A stretch of 64,000 nucleotides of DNA from Pseudomonas muyukensis (GTDB taxonomy: Bacteria; Pseudomonadota; Gammaproteobacteria; Pseudomonadales; Pseudomonadaceae). Every line of letters starts with the position of its first letter. Position 1 is the stretch's first letter. A model generated the notes under the pieces. It had not been told where the DNA came from. It searched no databases and saw only the letters and a list, made by a program, of their open reading frames with translations. The position numbers were made by a program, and so were the translations under genes. Where the stretch lies: NCBI RefSeq assembly GCF_019139535.1, contig NZ_CP077073.1, forward strand, positions 2,384,501 to 2,448,500, read 5' to 3'. Of this stretch, positions 15,676 through 24,585 are shown piece after piece.

Positions 15676-18600
15676 TCAGCCGCCAGGCCCAAGTGCCTGG
15701 CCAGGGCCCTCTCCGCGCGCCGCATGTGCCGCGCCAACGCCTGTCGGCGTATCTTCTGCTCGTCCACGGGCAACTCTGCCTCCTCCAGTGCCTCGCACGC
15801 CTGCATCAACGACCTTGCTTCCAGCATCCGCGCTGCGCTGAGGATCTTGTGTGCCTGCGCCGATAGCGCCGTGGGTTCCTGCTCTGGGTCGATGGCCATG
15901 AGCATGCCCAGGTCCTGACGCAGGCTCTGGTGCAGGGCATTGAGCAGCCGCTCGCGGTCGGCGACGCTGTCGCCCACGATCACGGACAGGCCCGCGAGGG
16001 TGAAAGGAGGCGCCGGTGCTGGGCAATGGCCGCATTGGCGTGGCAGGCGGGTAGCCTGGGCAAGGTGTTGGCCGAGGACCTGCAGGCCGATGGGTTTGAG
16101 CAGGCAGTCGTCCATGCCGGCATCGAGGCACTGCTGGCGCACCTCGGGCTGCGCATTGGCGGTATAGCCGAGCAGGCAGCAGGGCGCCCGGCCTTGTTGG
16201 CGCTCTTCGGCGCGCACGGCCCTGGCCAGTTCGTAGCCATTCATCAGCGGCATGTTGCAGTCGACGATCAACACGTCGAAACAGCCCTCGCGCCATTTGC
16301 GCAGTCCGTCGCGACCATCGCTGGCGGACTCCTGGCCCAGGCCCAGGTAGCTCAACTGCTGGGCCATCAGCAACAGGTTGGCCGGGTGATCGTCGACGAC
16401 CAGGATTCGCAGGTGCGAATCGGGTCGGGCGATAGCGCTGGCGAGCAATGGCACGCTTTCGCTCGGGTCGATGCAGTGCAGCGGCATTACCAGGCGAACC
16501 CGGGTGCCCACGCCTTGCAGGCTCTGCAGGTCGAGCTCGCCGCCCATCATGGCGCACAGGTTGCGGCTGATGACCAGGCCCAGCCCCGTGCCGGCCCGCG
16601 CACCATCGCTGTAGGGGTTGGCCTGCACGAAGGGCGAGAACAGGCGTTGCAGGTCCTGGGCATGGATGCCGATGCCGCTGTCGCGTACTTCCAGGTCGAG
16701 CATGGGGGTATCGGTCCCGGCGTCCTGGCGCAGGTCGACGGTAATGCGTACCTGGCCTTGCTCGGTGAACTTGATGGCATTGCTGACCAGGTTCGACAGC
16801 ACCTGCTTGAACCGCACCGGGTCGAGCATTGCATGGCAGCGCGCGCGCTCATTGATCACCACGTCCAGCGCCAGGCCCTTGTGCCGGGCCAGGCCTTCGA
16901 ACACCCGCCCGACCGACTCGACCAGTGCCGCCAGGTCCACCGGCTCGGGTGCCAGGGACAGGTGTCCGGACTCGATCCGGGCGATATCCAGGATGTCGCC
17001 GATCAGCCCCAGCAGGTCGTTGGCCGAATGATGGGCGACCTCCAGCGCCGGGCGGTCGAGCTTGCCTTGGTCGGCACGCCTGAGGGCCAGTTCGAGCATG
17101 CCGATCAGGGCGTTCATCGGCGTGCGAATTTCATGGCTGATGGTCGCCAGGAAGGTGCTCTTGGCGCGGTTGGCATCATCGGCCTGCTGCTTGGCCATGC
17201 GCAGGTCCTGAACCAATGCGCGGCGTTCGCTGATGTCGATCCAGCCGCCGATGATGCCCTGCATCTCGCCCAGCGAGTCACGATAGGGCAGGATCCAGTG
17301 GTAGATCGTCAGTTGCGCGCCGTTCAGGCGCAAGGGGCGATCGAGAATCAATGGCCCCCCCTGGGCCATGACCTGACGATAATCGTCCTGGACCTGCCGG
17401 GCATACTCGTCATCGCTGAACGGGCTGTCTTCGAGGCGCTTGCCGATGACCTGGTCGAGGTCCACGCCCAGGGCCTGCAGGTAGCTGTCGTTGCAACTCT
17501 TCAGGCGTCCTTCACGGTCGCGCACGTACATGGGGTGGGGGGTGCCGTTGAGCAGCGCCCCCATGAACTCCAGCTGGTCGTTGAGGGCTCGCTCGGCGCG
17601 TTGGCGCTGCTTGATCTGGCGGCGCAGACGGGCATTCCAGACCAGGGCGATCACCAGCAGAACGCCGATCACCCCCAGCACTTGCAGGATGACGCGGCGA
17701 AAGCTGCGCCAGTAGGCATCGTCACGCACACCATGGTCGCGCCAGCGACTGTTGATCACTCCCAGTTCCTCAGGCGAGATGCTCAGCAGCGCCTTGTCGA
17801 GTATCGACGCCAGCTCGCGGGCCTGGGAGGTGGTCGCCATCGAGAAGGTGGCAGGCTCGGTGCCCACGGTGCTGCGTATGACCAGGCCGGTGCTGCTGGC
17901 GAGCATGTGGTTGGCGTCGATCAGGGTGGCGATCGCGGCGTCCACCGCACCGCTGTTGAGCAGGGCCATGGAGTAGTAGGTGCTTTCGGTGGCCACTTGA
18001 TGAACCTGCGGGTGACGGGCGCTGAGCAGCGTGGTCATGGCACTGGCGCGGGGCACGGCGACACGCTTGCCTTTCAGTTGCTTGAGGCTGGCCGGCTGGT
18101 CGGCGCCGATGTGGCTGACCAGCACATAGGCGCTTTCCAGGTAGGGCCTGCTGACCTGGAGCGGATCGCCCTGGCGGTTATCGGTGGACAGGCTGGCGAT
18201 GATGTCGGCGCGCCCGGCGTCGAGCTGTTCGAGCATGTCGCTGTCACCGCTGGCGCGGCGGATCTCGAAGCGCAGGCCGGTACGCAGGCGAATGAGTTCG
18301 AGCAGGTCGGCGACGATGCCGCGCAGGCGGTCATTGCTGTCGAAGAATGTCAGCGGCGCGGCGGTCTCGTTGACGACCACGCGCATGATCGGATGGTTGC
18401 GCAGCCAGTTTTCTTCCCGTGGCGACAATTGCAGCTTGCGGTCGGTCAACAGGCTGCCGCTGCTGGCGCTCCAGCGCTTGAAGATATCGTTGCGGGTGGG
18501 CAGGGTCTGGGCATCGAGGGCGGCATCGACCAGTGTGCGCAGCATGAGGTCGTCTTCACGCAGGGCAAAGCTGAAGCCCACGGCCTCATGTTTGCCGAAA

Positions 18601-19298
18601 TTGGCCATGCGCAGGTGCGGCAGATGGCCCTGGCTGATCAGGTAGTGCGTGGACACGGTGTCGCCGATGAACACGTCGGCCTGTTCGAAAGCCACCGCGT
18701 TCAAGGCCTGGGTCGAAGACTCGAACGTCAGCAGTTCGGCCTTGGGGTAGTTGGCGTGGATTTCTTCGGGTGGCAGGTAATGGTAGAGCATGCTCAAGCG
18801 CATGCCTTCCAGGCCAGTGTCCAGCGCCCGGGTTTCGTCTTCGCGGGTCACCAGCACAGGTTGGTCGATGGCATAGGGGCGGGACAGCGCCAGCCCTTCG
18901 GTGGTCGCCTCATAGCCGTTGGCGCTGCCGAGCAGGTCGATCTGGCCGCTTTTCAGGGCGGCCACCGCCGCTGGCCGGCTGGGGAAGCGTTGCACCCGCA
19001 CCGCCAGCCCCAGGGCGTTGCCGATCAGGCCGGCGTAGTCGGCGGTGAAACCCTGGTACTCGCGGCCACCGGTAGCGATGTCGAACGGCGGGTAGTCGGG
19101 GGCCGAGGTGCCCAGTACCAGTTCGCGGCGGGTCGCTAGCCAGCGGTACTGATCAGCGGTCAGGCTCGGTCGGATCACCGCCGGCGATGAGCGGCTGAGC
19201 AAGGTGTAGGTGCGCCCCTGGTCCACGGTGACGCAGGCGCCTTGCAAGGGCGCGCCCAGGCTCAGGCACAGCATTGATGTCGCCAAGTACCTCCACAT
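15663..19298 (-). CDS. BvgS/EvgS-like hybrid sensor histidine kinase
   Basis: A 1211-residue multidomain sensor. It has a signal peptide (1-20), two tandem periplasmic SBP_bac_3 modules (about 55-275 and 295-520), a membrane helix (about 535-557), and a PAS domain (about 585-700). The kinase core follows: HisKA with SHEIRTPMNALIGM, HATPase with NLVSNAIKF, DSGIGI and GTGLGL. A receiver (about 965-1085) carries the phospho-acceptor in LIVDCNMPLMNG, and an HPt domain (about 1105-1200) carries its histidine in AHKILSAARM. This is the full BvgS phosphorelay layout. It starts 7 bp after its cognate regulator. The stimulus is unknown; the periplasmic modules suggest a small molecule. Confidence 0.94.
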   Translation of the reverse strand: MWRYLATSMLCLSLGAPLQGACVTVDQGRTYTLLSRSSPAVIRPSLTADQYRWLATRRELVLGTSAPDYPPFDIATGGREYQGFTADYAGLIGNALGLAVRVQRFPSRPAAVAALKSGQIDLLGSANGYEATTEGLALSRPYAIDQPVLVTREDETRALDTGLEGMRLSMLYHYLPPEEIHANYPKAELLTFESSTQALNAVAFEQADVFIGDTVSTHYLISQGHLPHLRMANFGKHEAVGFSFALREDDLMLRTLVDAALDAQTLPTRNDIFKRWSASSGSLLTDRKLQLSPREENWLRNHPIMRVVVNETAAPLTFFDSNDRLRGIVADLLELIRLRTGLRFEIRRASGDSDMLEQLDAGRADIIASLSTDNRQGDPLQVSRPYLESAYVLVSHIGADQPASLKQLKGKRVAVPRASAMTTLLSARHPQVHQVATESTYYSMALLNSGAVDAAIATLIDANHMLASSTGLVIRSTVGTEPATFSMATTSQARELASILDKALLSISPEELGVINSRWRDHGVRDDAYWRSFRRVILQVLGVIGVLLVIALVWNARLRRQIKQRQRAERALNDQLEFMGALLNGTPHPMYVRDREGRLKSCNDSYLQALGVDLDQVIGKRLEDSPFSDDEYARQVQDDYRQVMAQGGPLILDRPLRLNGAQLTIYHWILPYRDSLGEMQGIIGGWIDISERRALVQDLRMAKQQADDANRAKSTFLATISHEIRTPMNALIGMLELALRRADQGKLDRPALEVAHHSANDLLGLIGDILDIARIESGHLSLAPEPVDLAALVESVGRVFEGLARHKGLALDVVINERARCHAMLDPVRFKQVLSNLVSNAIKFTEQGQVRITVDLRQDAGTDTPMLDLEVRDSGIGIHAQDLQRLFSPFVQANPYSDGARAGTGLGLVISRNLCAMMGGELDLQSLQGVGTRVRLVMPLHCIDPSESVPLLASAIARPDSHLRILVVDDHPANLLLMAQQLSYLGLGQESASDGRDGLRKWREGCFDVLIVDCNMPLMNGYELARAVRAEERQQGRAPCCLLGYTANAQPEVRQQCLDAGMDDCLLKPIGLQVLGQHLAQATRLPRQCGHCPAPAPPFTLAGLSVIVGDSVADRERLLNALHQSLRQDLGMLMAIDPEQEPTALSAQAHKILSAARMLEARSLMQACEALEEAELPVDEQKIRRQALARHMRRAERALARHLGLAAEAAH

Positions 19299-19305
19299 AC
19301 CGACC

Positions 19306-19926
19306 TCAGACCAGTGCGTTGCGCTTGGCGACTTCGATCAATTCCACCAAGGTGTTGGCCCGCAACTTGTGCATCAGGCGCTTCTTGTAGGTGCTGACGG
19401 TTTTGCTGCTGAGGAACATGCCGGTGGCAATTTCCTTGTTGCTGCGGCCTTGGGCGAAAAGTTGCAGTACCATCAACTCACGGTCGTTGACCTGGCGGAA
19501 CAGTTCGAGCTCCTGGCTGCTGCTTGCCGATACCGGGGTGAGTGCCTGGCTGGGGAAGTAGTTGTACCCGGATAATACCGCCTTGATGGCACTGAGCAGT
19601 TCGCTGAGGTCTTCCTGTTTGCAGACATAACCGGCGGCGCCGGAATGCATGCAGCGAATGGCGAACAGCGCGGGCGACTGCGCCGTCAGCACCAGGATCT
19701 TCAAGGGGGTGGCCATGGCCTGGAAGCGAGACAGCACTTCCAGGCCATCGAGCTTGGGGATGCTGATATCGAGGATAACCAGGTCGGGCAAGGTTTCGCG
19801 GATCATCTGCATGGCATCTACGCCATTGTCCGACTCGCCTGCGACTGAGTAGCCCTGGGTTTCCAGCAGCATCCGTATCGCCAGGCGAATAACGGGATGG
19901 TCATCGACAATAAAGACTGTTTGCAT
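19306..19926 (-). CDS. BvgA/EvgA-like response regulator (LuxR-type HTH)
   Basis: A 206-residue NarL/FixJ-class regulator. The receiver domain (1-120) has VFIVDDHPV and LVILDISIPKLDG with the phospho-acceptor aspartate, and the switch lysine in GYVCKQE. The LuxR-type helix-turn-helix (about 140-200) contains LQLFAQGRSNKEIATGMFLS and KTVSTYKKRLMHKL. The start at MQTVFIVDD was preferred because GGA lies 9 bp upstream; an ATG three codons earlier is equally in frame. It forms an operon with the hybrid kinase, in the order regulator then kinase as in bvgAS. Targets are not evident. Confidence 0.92.
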   Translation of the reverse strand: MQTVFIVDDHPVIRLAIRMLLETQGYSVAGESDNGVDAMQMIRETLPDLVILDISIPKLDGLEVLSRFQAMATPLKILVLTAQSPALFAIRCMHSGAAGYVCKQEDLSELLSAIKAVLSGYNYFPSQALTPVSASSSQELELFRQVNDRELMVLQLFAQGRSNKEIATGMFLSSKTVSTYKKRLMHKLRANTLVELIEVAKRNALV

Positions 19927-20272
19927 ATTCAACATTCCATGCTGCACGGTGAAATCAGCAGGCACATTAGCGCAGTTGAAAGAACATCGGCAGGCGAGGG
20001 ATTGCCAAAATAGGGATATAGGAATTGACTTACAGCATAAGGGCGATATTGCTACACGCGGTGTGGAAGTTGCTGGGTGAATATCGGGATCTTGTAATTA
20101 TTTGCTATGAGTGGGTTGATTGAGTTTATTCGGAACTTGTTGTTGTAGGAAGTTTCATCGTTGGCGACGTTGCCGCTGGGGGAGGTGCCGGCCTTGCCGG
20201 CAAGGCTAGGCTCTGTATCAAGGCTTTTACAGAGCCTGGTGCCTGCGGGCTGCGCGCTTGGCGGGGCGTCCC
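19927..20272. other. Promoter region of the BvgAS-like operon
   Basis: About 345 bp without a gene. The part next to the regulator (19980-20160) is distinctly AT-rich for this genome (for example GATCTTGTAATTATTTGC) and should hold the operon promoter. The distal part is GC-rich and contains a REP-like GCCGGCCTTGCCGGCAAGGC palindrome near 20188 and the 30-bp MITE remnant listed separately. Confidence 0.5.
20208..20237. repeat. 30-bp collapsed copy of the MITE ends
   Basis: A perfect 10-bp inverted repeat, AGGCTCTGTA and TACAGAGCCT, around TCAAGGCTTT. Its reverse complement follows the left end of the 142-bp element at 34798, apart from three missing bases (AGGCTCTGTA then AAAGCCTTGATAC). This suggests an internal-deletion derivative of the same element. 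It lies downstream of the minus-strand dgt gene and could serve as a hairpin. Confidence 0.6.
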
Positions 20273-21604
20273 TTACTTCGGGCTGGAGCGCCCCGTCATT
20301 TCCAGGGCCATTTCACTGGCGAAGCTGTCGGTCATGCCGGCAATGAAGTCGATCATCCGCAGGAATGCCCCGTGCAACGAACCGTGGGGGTCGGGCGCAT
20401 TGTTGCCGATCAGGTCGAGCACCCGCCGGCTCTTGAACGACGGGGTGCGCCCGCCGTGTTGTTCCAGGGCCGCGCCACAGAAGGTATTGAGGAGAATTTC
20501 CAGGGTGGTGTAGGCGCCGATCTCGTGCAGGGTCTTGCGCTTGTCCTGGAAGATCTTCTTGCGCGCCATGTCCTTGGCCTGGAGGACGCAGCGCTGGGCC
20601 GGACCGTGCATGTGCTCGACCAGGTCGCCGGGCAGGCGCCCGGCCAGCAGCGCGCTCTGCTGCTCGACGAAAGCCTGGGCGGCGGCGTTGGTCAGGTGCT
20701 CGATGGCCTTGCCGCGCAGGATCGCCAGCTTGCGCCGGCGCGAATCGCCCGGCCCGAGCAGGCGGTAGGTGTCCGGCAGGTCATCGCCCACCAGGTCCAG
20801 CAGCAGCGCCTCGACTTCGGCGTACTGCAGCAGCTCCATCTCCAGCCCATCCTCGAGGTCGATCAGGGCGTAGCAGATGTCGTCGGCGGCCTCCATCAGG
20901 TACACCAGCGGGTGGCGAGCCCAACGCTGGTGCTCGAGTTGCGGCAGGCCGAGCTTGCCGGCGATCTGCTCGAGCAGGCCCAGCTCGCTCTGGTAGCAGC
21001 CGAACTTGTGCTTCTTGTAGCCCAGGGCATCGGCATGGCGCGCGGCCCAGGGGTACTTGAGGTAGGCACCGAGGGTGGCGTAGGTCAGGCGCATGCCGCC
21101 GTCGAACTGGTGGTACTCCAGTTGGGTGAGCACGCGAAAGCCCTGGGCATTGCCCTCGAAATTGAGGAAGTCGGCGCGCTGATCGTCGCTCATGTCGTCC
21201 AGCCAGCCGCGTCCGGCGGCCTGTTGGAACCAGTGGCGGATGGCGTCTTCGCCAGAGTGGCCGAACGGTGGATTGCCGATGTCATGGGCCAGGCAGGCCG
21301 ACTGCACGATCATGCCCAGGTCGCTGGGCTCGCACCAGTCCGGCAGGCTGGCGCGCAGGGTCTCGCCGACGCGCATGCCGAGCGAGCGGCCGACGCAACT
21401 GACCTCCAGGGAATGGGTGAGGCGGGTGTGGATATGATCGTTGCTGGAGACCGGGTGCACCTGGGTCTTGCGCCCCAGGCGGCGGAAGGCGCCCGAGAAG
21501 ATCACCCGGTCATGGTCCTTGTGGAAGGGGCTGCGGCCAAGCTCCTCGGGGCTGTAGAGGGCTTTGCCGAGGCGTTCGCGGGTCAGCAGGGTGTGCCAGT
21601 CCAA
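20273..21604 (-). CDS. dgt: Deoxyguanosinetriphosphate triphosphohydrolase-like protein
   Basis: A 443-residue HD-domain protein that hydrolyses dNTPs (dGTP in the type enzyme) to nucleoside and triphosphate, influencing dNTP pools. The HD metal-site motifs are RLTHSLEVS and [15 protein letters not shown], followed by the dGTPase region [20 protein letters not shown]. The TTG start gives [14 protein letters not shown] with GGGAG upstream, and 443 residues fits my recollection of the P. putida protein. It lies 77 bp after the YqjD/YqjE-type cluster and may be co-transcribed with it. Confidence 0.93.
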   Translation of the reverse strand: MDWHTLLTRERLGKALYSPEELGRSPFHKDHDRVIFSGAFRRLGRKTQVHPVSSNDHIHTRLTHSLEVSCVGRSLGMRVGETLRASLPDWCEPSDLGMIVQSACLAHDIGNPPFGHSGEDAIRHWFQQAAGRGWLDDMSDDQRADFLNFEGNAQGFRVLTQLEYHQFDGGMRLTYATLGAYLKYPWAARHADALGYKKHKFGCYQSELGLLEQIAGKLGLPQLEHQRWARHPLVYLMEAADDICYALIDLEDGLEMELLQYAEVEALLLDLVGDDLPDTYRLLGPGDSRRRKLAILRGKAIEHLTNAAAQAFVEQQSALLAGRLPGDLVEHMHGPAQRCVLQAKDMARKKIFQDKRKTLHEIGAYTTLEILLNTFCGAALEQHGGRTPSFKSRRVLDLIGNNAPDPHGSLHGAFLRMIDFIAGMTDSFASEMALEMTGRSSPK

Positions 21605-21681
21605 GGCGTGTTCTCCCGTCGTTGAATCGGCATAGCTTCGGGCGTGCGAGGCGCGCGCGCAAGGGCGGCGCGCGCCATGTT

Positions 21682-22005
21682 TCAGCGGCGGCCGTTGAGG
21701 AACAGGCGCAGCAGAGGCACCAGGCTGGTGGTCACGCGGACCAGCCGCGCCAGGTTGCCGCTGCGCACGCCCTTGCCGGTGAGAAAGCCCAGCGCAACCA
21801 CGGCGCCGATGCCCCACAGCGAGCCGTGCTTGACCCCGAGGCCGTCGCCGAACGAGCCGCCCATGCCGCGCAGGCGCCGCACCGGTTCGAGCAGTTGGCC
21901 GGATTCGTGGCGAATCTGCTGGCGGTGCATCTCCATGCGCAGGCGCAGCAGGGCCTTGCGCAGCTCCCGTGGGTTACGGGTATTGGGAAGTTCAGGCAGG
22001 CTCAT
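21682..22005 (-). CDS. Small hypothetical protein, YqjE/YqjD cluster partner
   Basis: A 107-residue protein with a basic N-terminal half ([20 protein letters not shown]) and a hydrophobic segment near residues 66-78 ([14 protein letters not shown]). Its ATG overlaps the preceding stop as ATGA, so it is translationally coupled to the YqjE-like gene. By position it resembles YqjK-type partners, but sequence similarity cannot be judged here. It is probably an inner-membrane-associated stress protein. Confidence 0.75.
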   Translation of the reverse strand: MSLPELPNTRNPRELRKALLRLRMEMHRQQIRHESGQLLEPVRRLRGMGGSFGDGLGVKHGSLWGIGAVVALGFLTGKGVRSGNLARLVRVTTSLVPLLRLFLNGRR

Positions 22006-22376
22006 GGCAGCAGGCGCTCCCGATCCTTGGCCAGCTCTTCGAGCGTGGCGTTGAATGGCGAGGATTCGTCGAACACCGCGGCCTTCAGGCGCAGCCCGCA
22101 GTACAGCGCGGCAACGCCGTAGAACACGCACAGGCCGATGATCCCGGCCAGGCGGTAGCTGTCCCACAGCAGCACCAGCACCAGGCCGGACAGGGCGGTC
22201 AGCAGCAGCAGGGCGAACACCAGCGCCAACCCGGCGAACAGCAGCAGGCTCAGGGTGCGCGCCTTCTGCTCCTGCAACTCGATGCCGAACAGCTCGATAT
22301 GGCTGTGCAGCAACCCGAGGATGGCCGCGCCCAGGCGCCTGCCGGAGGCGCCGGCGCCGATGGCGTCGTTATCCAT
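22002..22376 (-). CDS. YqjE-like phage-holin-family membrane protein
   Basis: A 124-residue protein with two adjacent hydrophobic helices (about 43-65 and 73-95) after an amphipathic start (HSHIELFGIELQEQKAR), the pattern of the YqjE/holin III family (DUF1469). These are usually found with YqjD/ElaB-like proteins and induced by osmotic or stationary-phase stress. It is the middle gene of a three-gene set, 9 bp after the YqjD-like gene. Confidence 0.85.
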   Translation of the reverse strand: MDNDAIGAGASGRRLGAAILGLLHSHIELFGIELQEQKARTLSLLLFAGLALVFALLLLTALSGLVLVLLWDSYRLAGIIGLCVFYGVAALYCGLRLKAAVFDESSPFNATLEELAKDRERLLP

Positions 22377-22385
22377 GAAGGCTCC

Positions 22386-22697
22386 TCAGCGCTTGGCCAG
22401 CAGGCCGATCAGCAGGCCGACACCGGCGGCGATCCCGATCGCCTGCCAGGGATTGTCCTGCACGTACTGCTCGGCGCTGCCCAGGGCCGCCTGGCCGCGC
22501 TGGCGCGCCGAATCCTGGGTCAGTTGCAAGGTTTCCCGGGCCTGCATCAGGCGGTCGTGGATCTGCTCGCGCAGCTCGTCGGCCTGGTCTCCTGCCAGGT
22601 TGGCGGTGTCGGCGAGCAGTTTCTCGGTGTCGCGGACCAGGGCCTGGAAGTCAGCCATCAAAATGTCTTGTGCAGTCTTTGCCGATTTGCTGGCCAT
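22386..22697 (-). CDS. YqjD/ElaB-like DUF883 membrane-anchored ribosome-binding protein
   Basis: A 103-residue protein: a helical, heptad-rich region (about 10-75, DFQALVRDTEKLLADTANLA) followed by a C-terminal helix with the DUF883 signature (QDNPWQAIGIAAGVGLLIGL). In E. coli, YqjD and ElaB attach to the inner membrane and bind ribosomes in stationary phase. It is first in the cluster and divergent from amt. Confidence 0.88.
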   Translation of the reverse strand: MASKSAKTAQDILMADFQALVRDTEKLLADTANLAGDQADELREQIHDRLMQARETLQLTQDSARQRGQAALGSAEQYVQDNPWQAIGIAAGVGLLIGLLAKR

Positions 22698-22771
22698 GGA
22701 TGGGCCTCTCCCTGTGGATGTGTGTGGCTATTTCGAGTGGGCGCAGGCGCCGAAGGTTCAGCGTGATGTGC

Positions 22772-22787
22772 TGGTACAGCGCTTGCT
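22772..22787 (+). promoter_or_regulatory. Sigma-54-like promoter upstream of amt
   Basis: TGGTACA-GCGC-TTGCT has the required GG-N10-GC spacing and differs from TGGCACG-N4-TTGCW at two positions. It points toward amt and would give a leader of about 200 nt. No NtrC-like palindrome was seen upstream of it; the best one is downstream. Confidence 0.5.
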
Positions 22788-22933
22788 AAGACCTTTGCCT
22801 GAAAAGCGCGGCGTGCGCGCCGAAAGCGTGCGTTGCTCGAGCGGATACCGATAAACCTTAACCCAATCCACGACAAACCCAAGAAAAAACCACGCAGGCG
22901 CCGCCCGGATCATCGAAACAGGGCAGGGGCCTG

Positions 22934-22948
22934 GCACCGATTCGGTGC
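22934..22948. promoter_or_regulatory. NtrC-like palindrome / hairpin in the amt leader
   Basis: GCACC-GATTC-GGTGC fits the NtrC operator half-sites GCACC-N5-GGTGC. As RNA it would be a short hairpin. GGCACC here can alternatively pair with GGTGCC at 22975-22980, which is followed directly by TTTTT (22981-22985), a terminator-like arrangement 15 bp before the amt start. Confidence 0.5.
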
Positions 22949-23000
22949 AGGGATGCCGGCTCTTGATCTGTCCTGGTGCCTTTTTGCAGGTCTGCCTTCT

Positions 23001-24209
23001 ATGCAAAGCTCGCTCAGCGCGATGGACACTTTGGTCCATGGCTCCAACACCCTGTTCATCCTCATGGGCGCGATCCTGGTCCTGGCCATGCACGCCGGCT
23101 TCGCCTTTCTCGAAGTCGGCACCGTGCGCCACAAGAACCAGGTCAATGCCTTGTCCAAGATCCTCAGCGACTTCGCCGTCTCGGCGCTGGTGTACTTCTT
23201 CATCGGCTACTGGATCGCCTACGGCGTGAGCTTTCTGCAGCCGGCCGCGGTCCTGGCCAGCGACCATGGCTATGCCCTGGTCAAGTGTTTCTTCCTGCTG
23301 ACCTTTGCCGCGGCGATCCCGGCGATCATTTCCGGTGGCATCGCCGAGCGGGCGCGTTTCGTGCCGCAGTTGTGCGCGACGGCGCTGATCGTGGCGTTCG
23401 TCTACCCGTTTTTCGAGGGCGTGGTGTGGAATGGCAACCTCGGCTTGCAAGCCTGGTTGCAGGCACGCTTCGGCGCGCCGTTCCATGACTTTGCAGGCTC
23501 CGTGGTGGTGCACGCCATGGGCGGCTGGCTGGCGCTGGCGGCGGTGCTGCTGCTGGGCGCGCGGCGCGGCCGTTACCGCGACGGCCGGCTGGTGGCGTTC
23601 GCGCCGTCGAGCATTCCGTTCCTGGCGCTGGGCTCGTGGATCCTGATCATCGGCTGGTTCGGCTTCAACGTCATGAGCGCCCAGACCCTGCAAGGGGTCA
23701 GCGGGCTGGTGGCGATCAACTCGCTGATGGCCATGGTCGGCGGCACCTTGTCGGCCTTGCTGGCCGGGCGCAACGACCCGGGCTTCCTGCACAACGGCCC
23801 GCTGGCCGGGCTGGTGGCAGTGTGCGCCGGCTCCGACCTGATGCACCCGGTCGGCGCACTGGTCACCGGGCTGGTGGCCGGCGGGTTGTTCGTCTGGTGC
23901 TTCACCGCGGCGCAGAACCGTTGGAAGATCGACGATGTGCTCGGTGTGTGGCCGCTGCACGGCCTGTGTGGCGTATGGGGCGGTATCGCCTGTGGCGTGT
24001 TTGGCCAGGCAGCGCTTGGTGGGCTGGGTGGCGTCAGCCTGCCCAGCCAGCTGCTGGGCAGCCTGGCCGGGGTGCTGGTGGCATTGGCCGGCGGCTTTGC
24101 CGTGTATGGCTTGATCAAGGTGCTGCATGGCCTGCGGCTGAGCCACGAGCAGGAGTTCCAGGGCGCCGACCTGGCGTTGCACCGCATTGGCGCCACCAGC
24201 CAGGATTGA
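23001..24209 (+). CDS. Ammonium transporter, Amt/AmtB family
   Basis: A 402-residue protein with about 11 membrane helices. Signature elements: HAGFAFLEVGTVRHKNQVNA, the twin pore histidines in VVHAMGGWLA and WPLHGLCGVWGG, and the phenylalanine gate region FFEGVVWN. It conducts ammonium across the inner membrane. The start MQSSLSAMDTLVHGSN matches the family N-terminus; the frame is open further upstream, but that part is leader. Unlike most amtB genes it has no glnK next to it. Nitrogen-control-like sites precede it. Confidence 0.93.
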   Translation: MQSSLSAMDTLVHGSNTLFILMGAILVLAMHAGFAFLEVGTVRHKNQVNALSKILSDFAVSALVYFFIGYWIAYGVSFLQPAAVLASDHGYALVKCFFLLTFAAAIPAIISGGIAERARFVPQLCATALIVAFVYPFFEGVVWNGNLGLQAWLQARFGAPFHDFAGSVVVHAMGGWLALAAVLLLGARRGRYRDGRLVAFAPSSIPFLALGSWILIIGWFGFNVMSAQTLQGVSGLVAINSLMAMVGGTLSALLAGRNDPGFLHNGPLAGLVAVCAGSDLMHPVGALVTGLVAGGLFVWCFTAAQNRWKIDDVLGVWPLHGLCGVWGGIACGVFGQAALGGLGGVSLPSQLLGSLAGVLVALAGGFAVYGLIKVLHGLRLSHEQEFQGADLALHRIGATSQD

Positions 24210-24281
24210 GGCAGGTCAGGTGCGTGATGGCGGGGGTGGGCCTAGAATGAGCATCCATTCCTGCGATTGGCGGATGTTTGC

Positions 24282-24518
24282 ATGCTCCCCGAAACCCAAC
24301 TGTTCGGCACCCTAGGGTGCCACCTGTGCGAAGTGGCCGAGGCCGTGCTGATGCCGTTCGTCGAGCATGGCCTGCTGGTCGAGCTGGTCGATATCGCCGA
24401 CAGCGAGGACTGGTTCGAGCGCTACAGCCTGAGGATCCCGGTATTGCGCCGTTGCGACACCGGCGCCGAGCTGGGCTGGCCGTTCGATGCCGAGCAGGTG
24501 GTGGCTTTTCTGCGCTGA
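24282..24518 (+). CDS. Glutaredoxin-like thioredoxin-fold protein
   Basis: A 78-residue protein with a thioredoxin-fold start and a CxxC active site (LGCHLCEVAEAVL, cysteines near residues 12 and 15), then a cis-proline region (RIPVLRR). Small proteins of this DUF836/glutaredoxin-like group are presumed thiol-disulfide reductases. The ATG has GGCGGA about 9 bp upstream. It probably forms its own short transcript. Confidence 0.85.
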   Translation: MLPETQLFGTLGCHLCEVAEAVLMPFVEHGLLVELVDIADSEDWFERYSLRIPVLRRCDTGAELGWPFDAEQVVAFLR

Positions 24519-24554
24519 CGCGTGCATTGACGGCAGGGCGGCTGGCTCCGTATG

Positions 24555-24570
24555 CTGTATATAAATACAG
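24555..24570. promoter_or_regulatory. LexA (SOS) box
   Basis: CTGTATATAAATACAG has perfect CTGT and ACAG arms with an AT-rich centre (consensus CTGT-N8-ACAG). It ends 15 bp before the ATG of the next gene, where bound LexA would block transcription. Confidence 0.9.
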
Positions 24571-24585
24571 TATCGAGGTAACGCC

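Noticed and set aside
15930..19139. Very long open frame antisense to the hybrid kinase
   Set aside because: High GC leaves antisense frames open. The translation is low-complexity (A, G, Q, V, H-rich), has no domain, and the sense frame encodes a complete BvgS-like protein.
22973..22987. Second sigma-54 promoter (TGGTGCC...TTGCA) just before amt
   Set aside because: GG to GC spacing is 9, not 10, and it would start transcription at the initiation codon.
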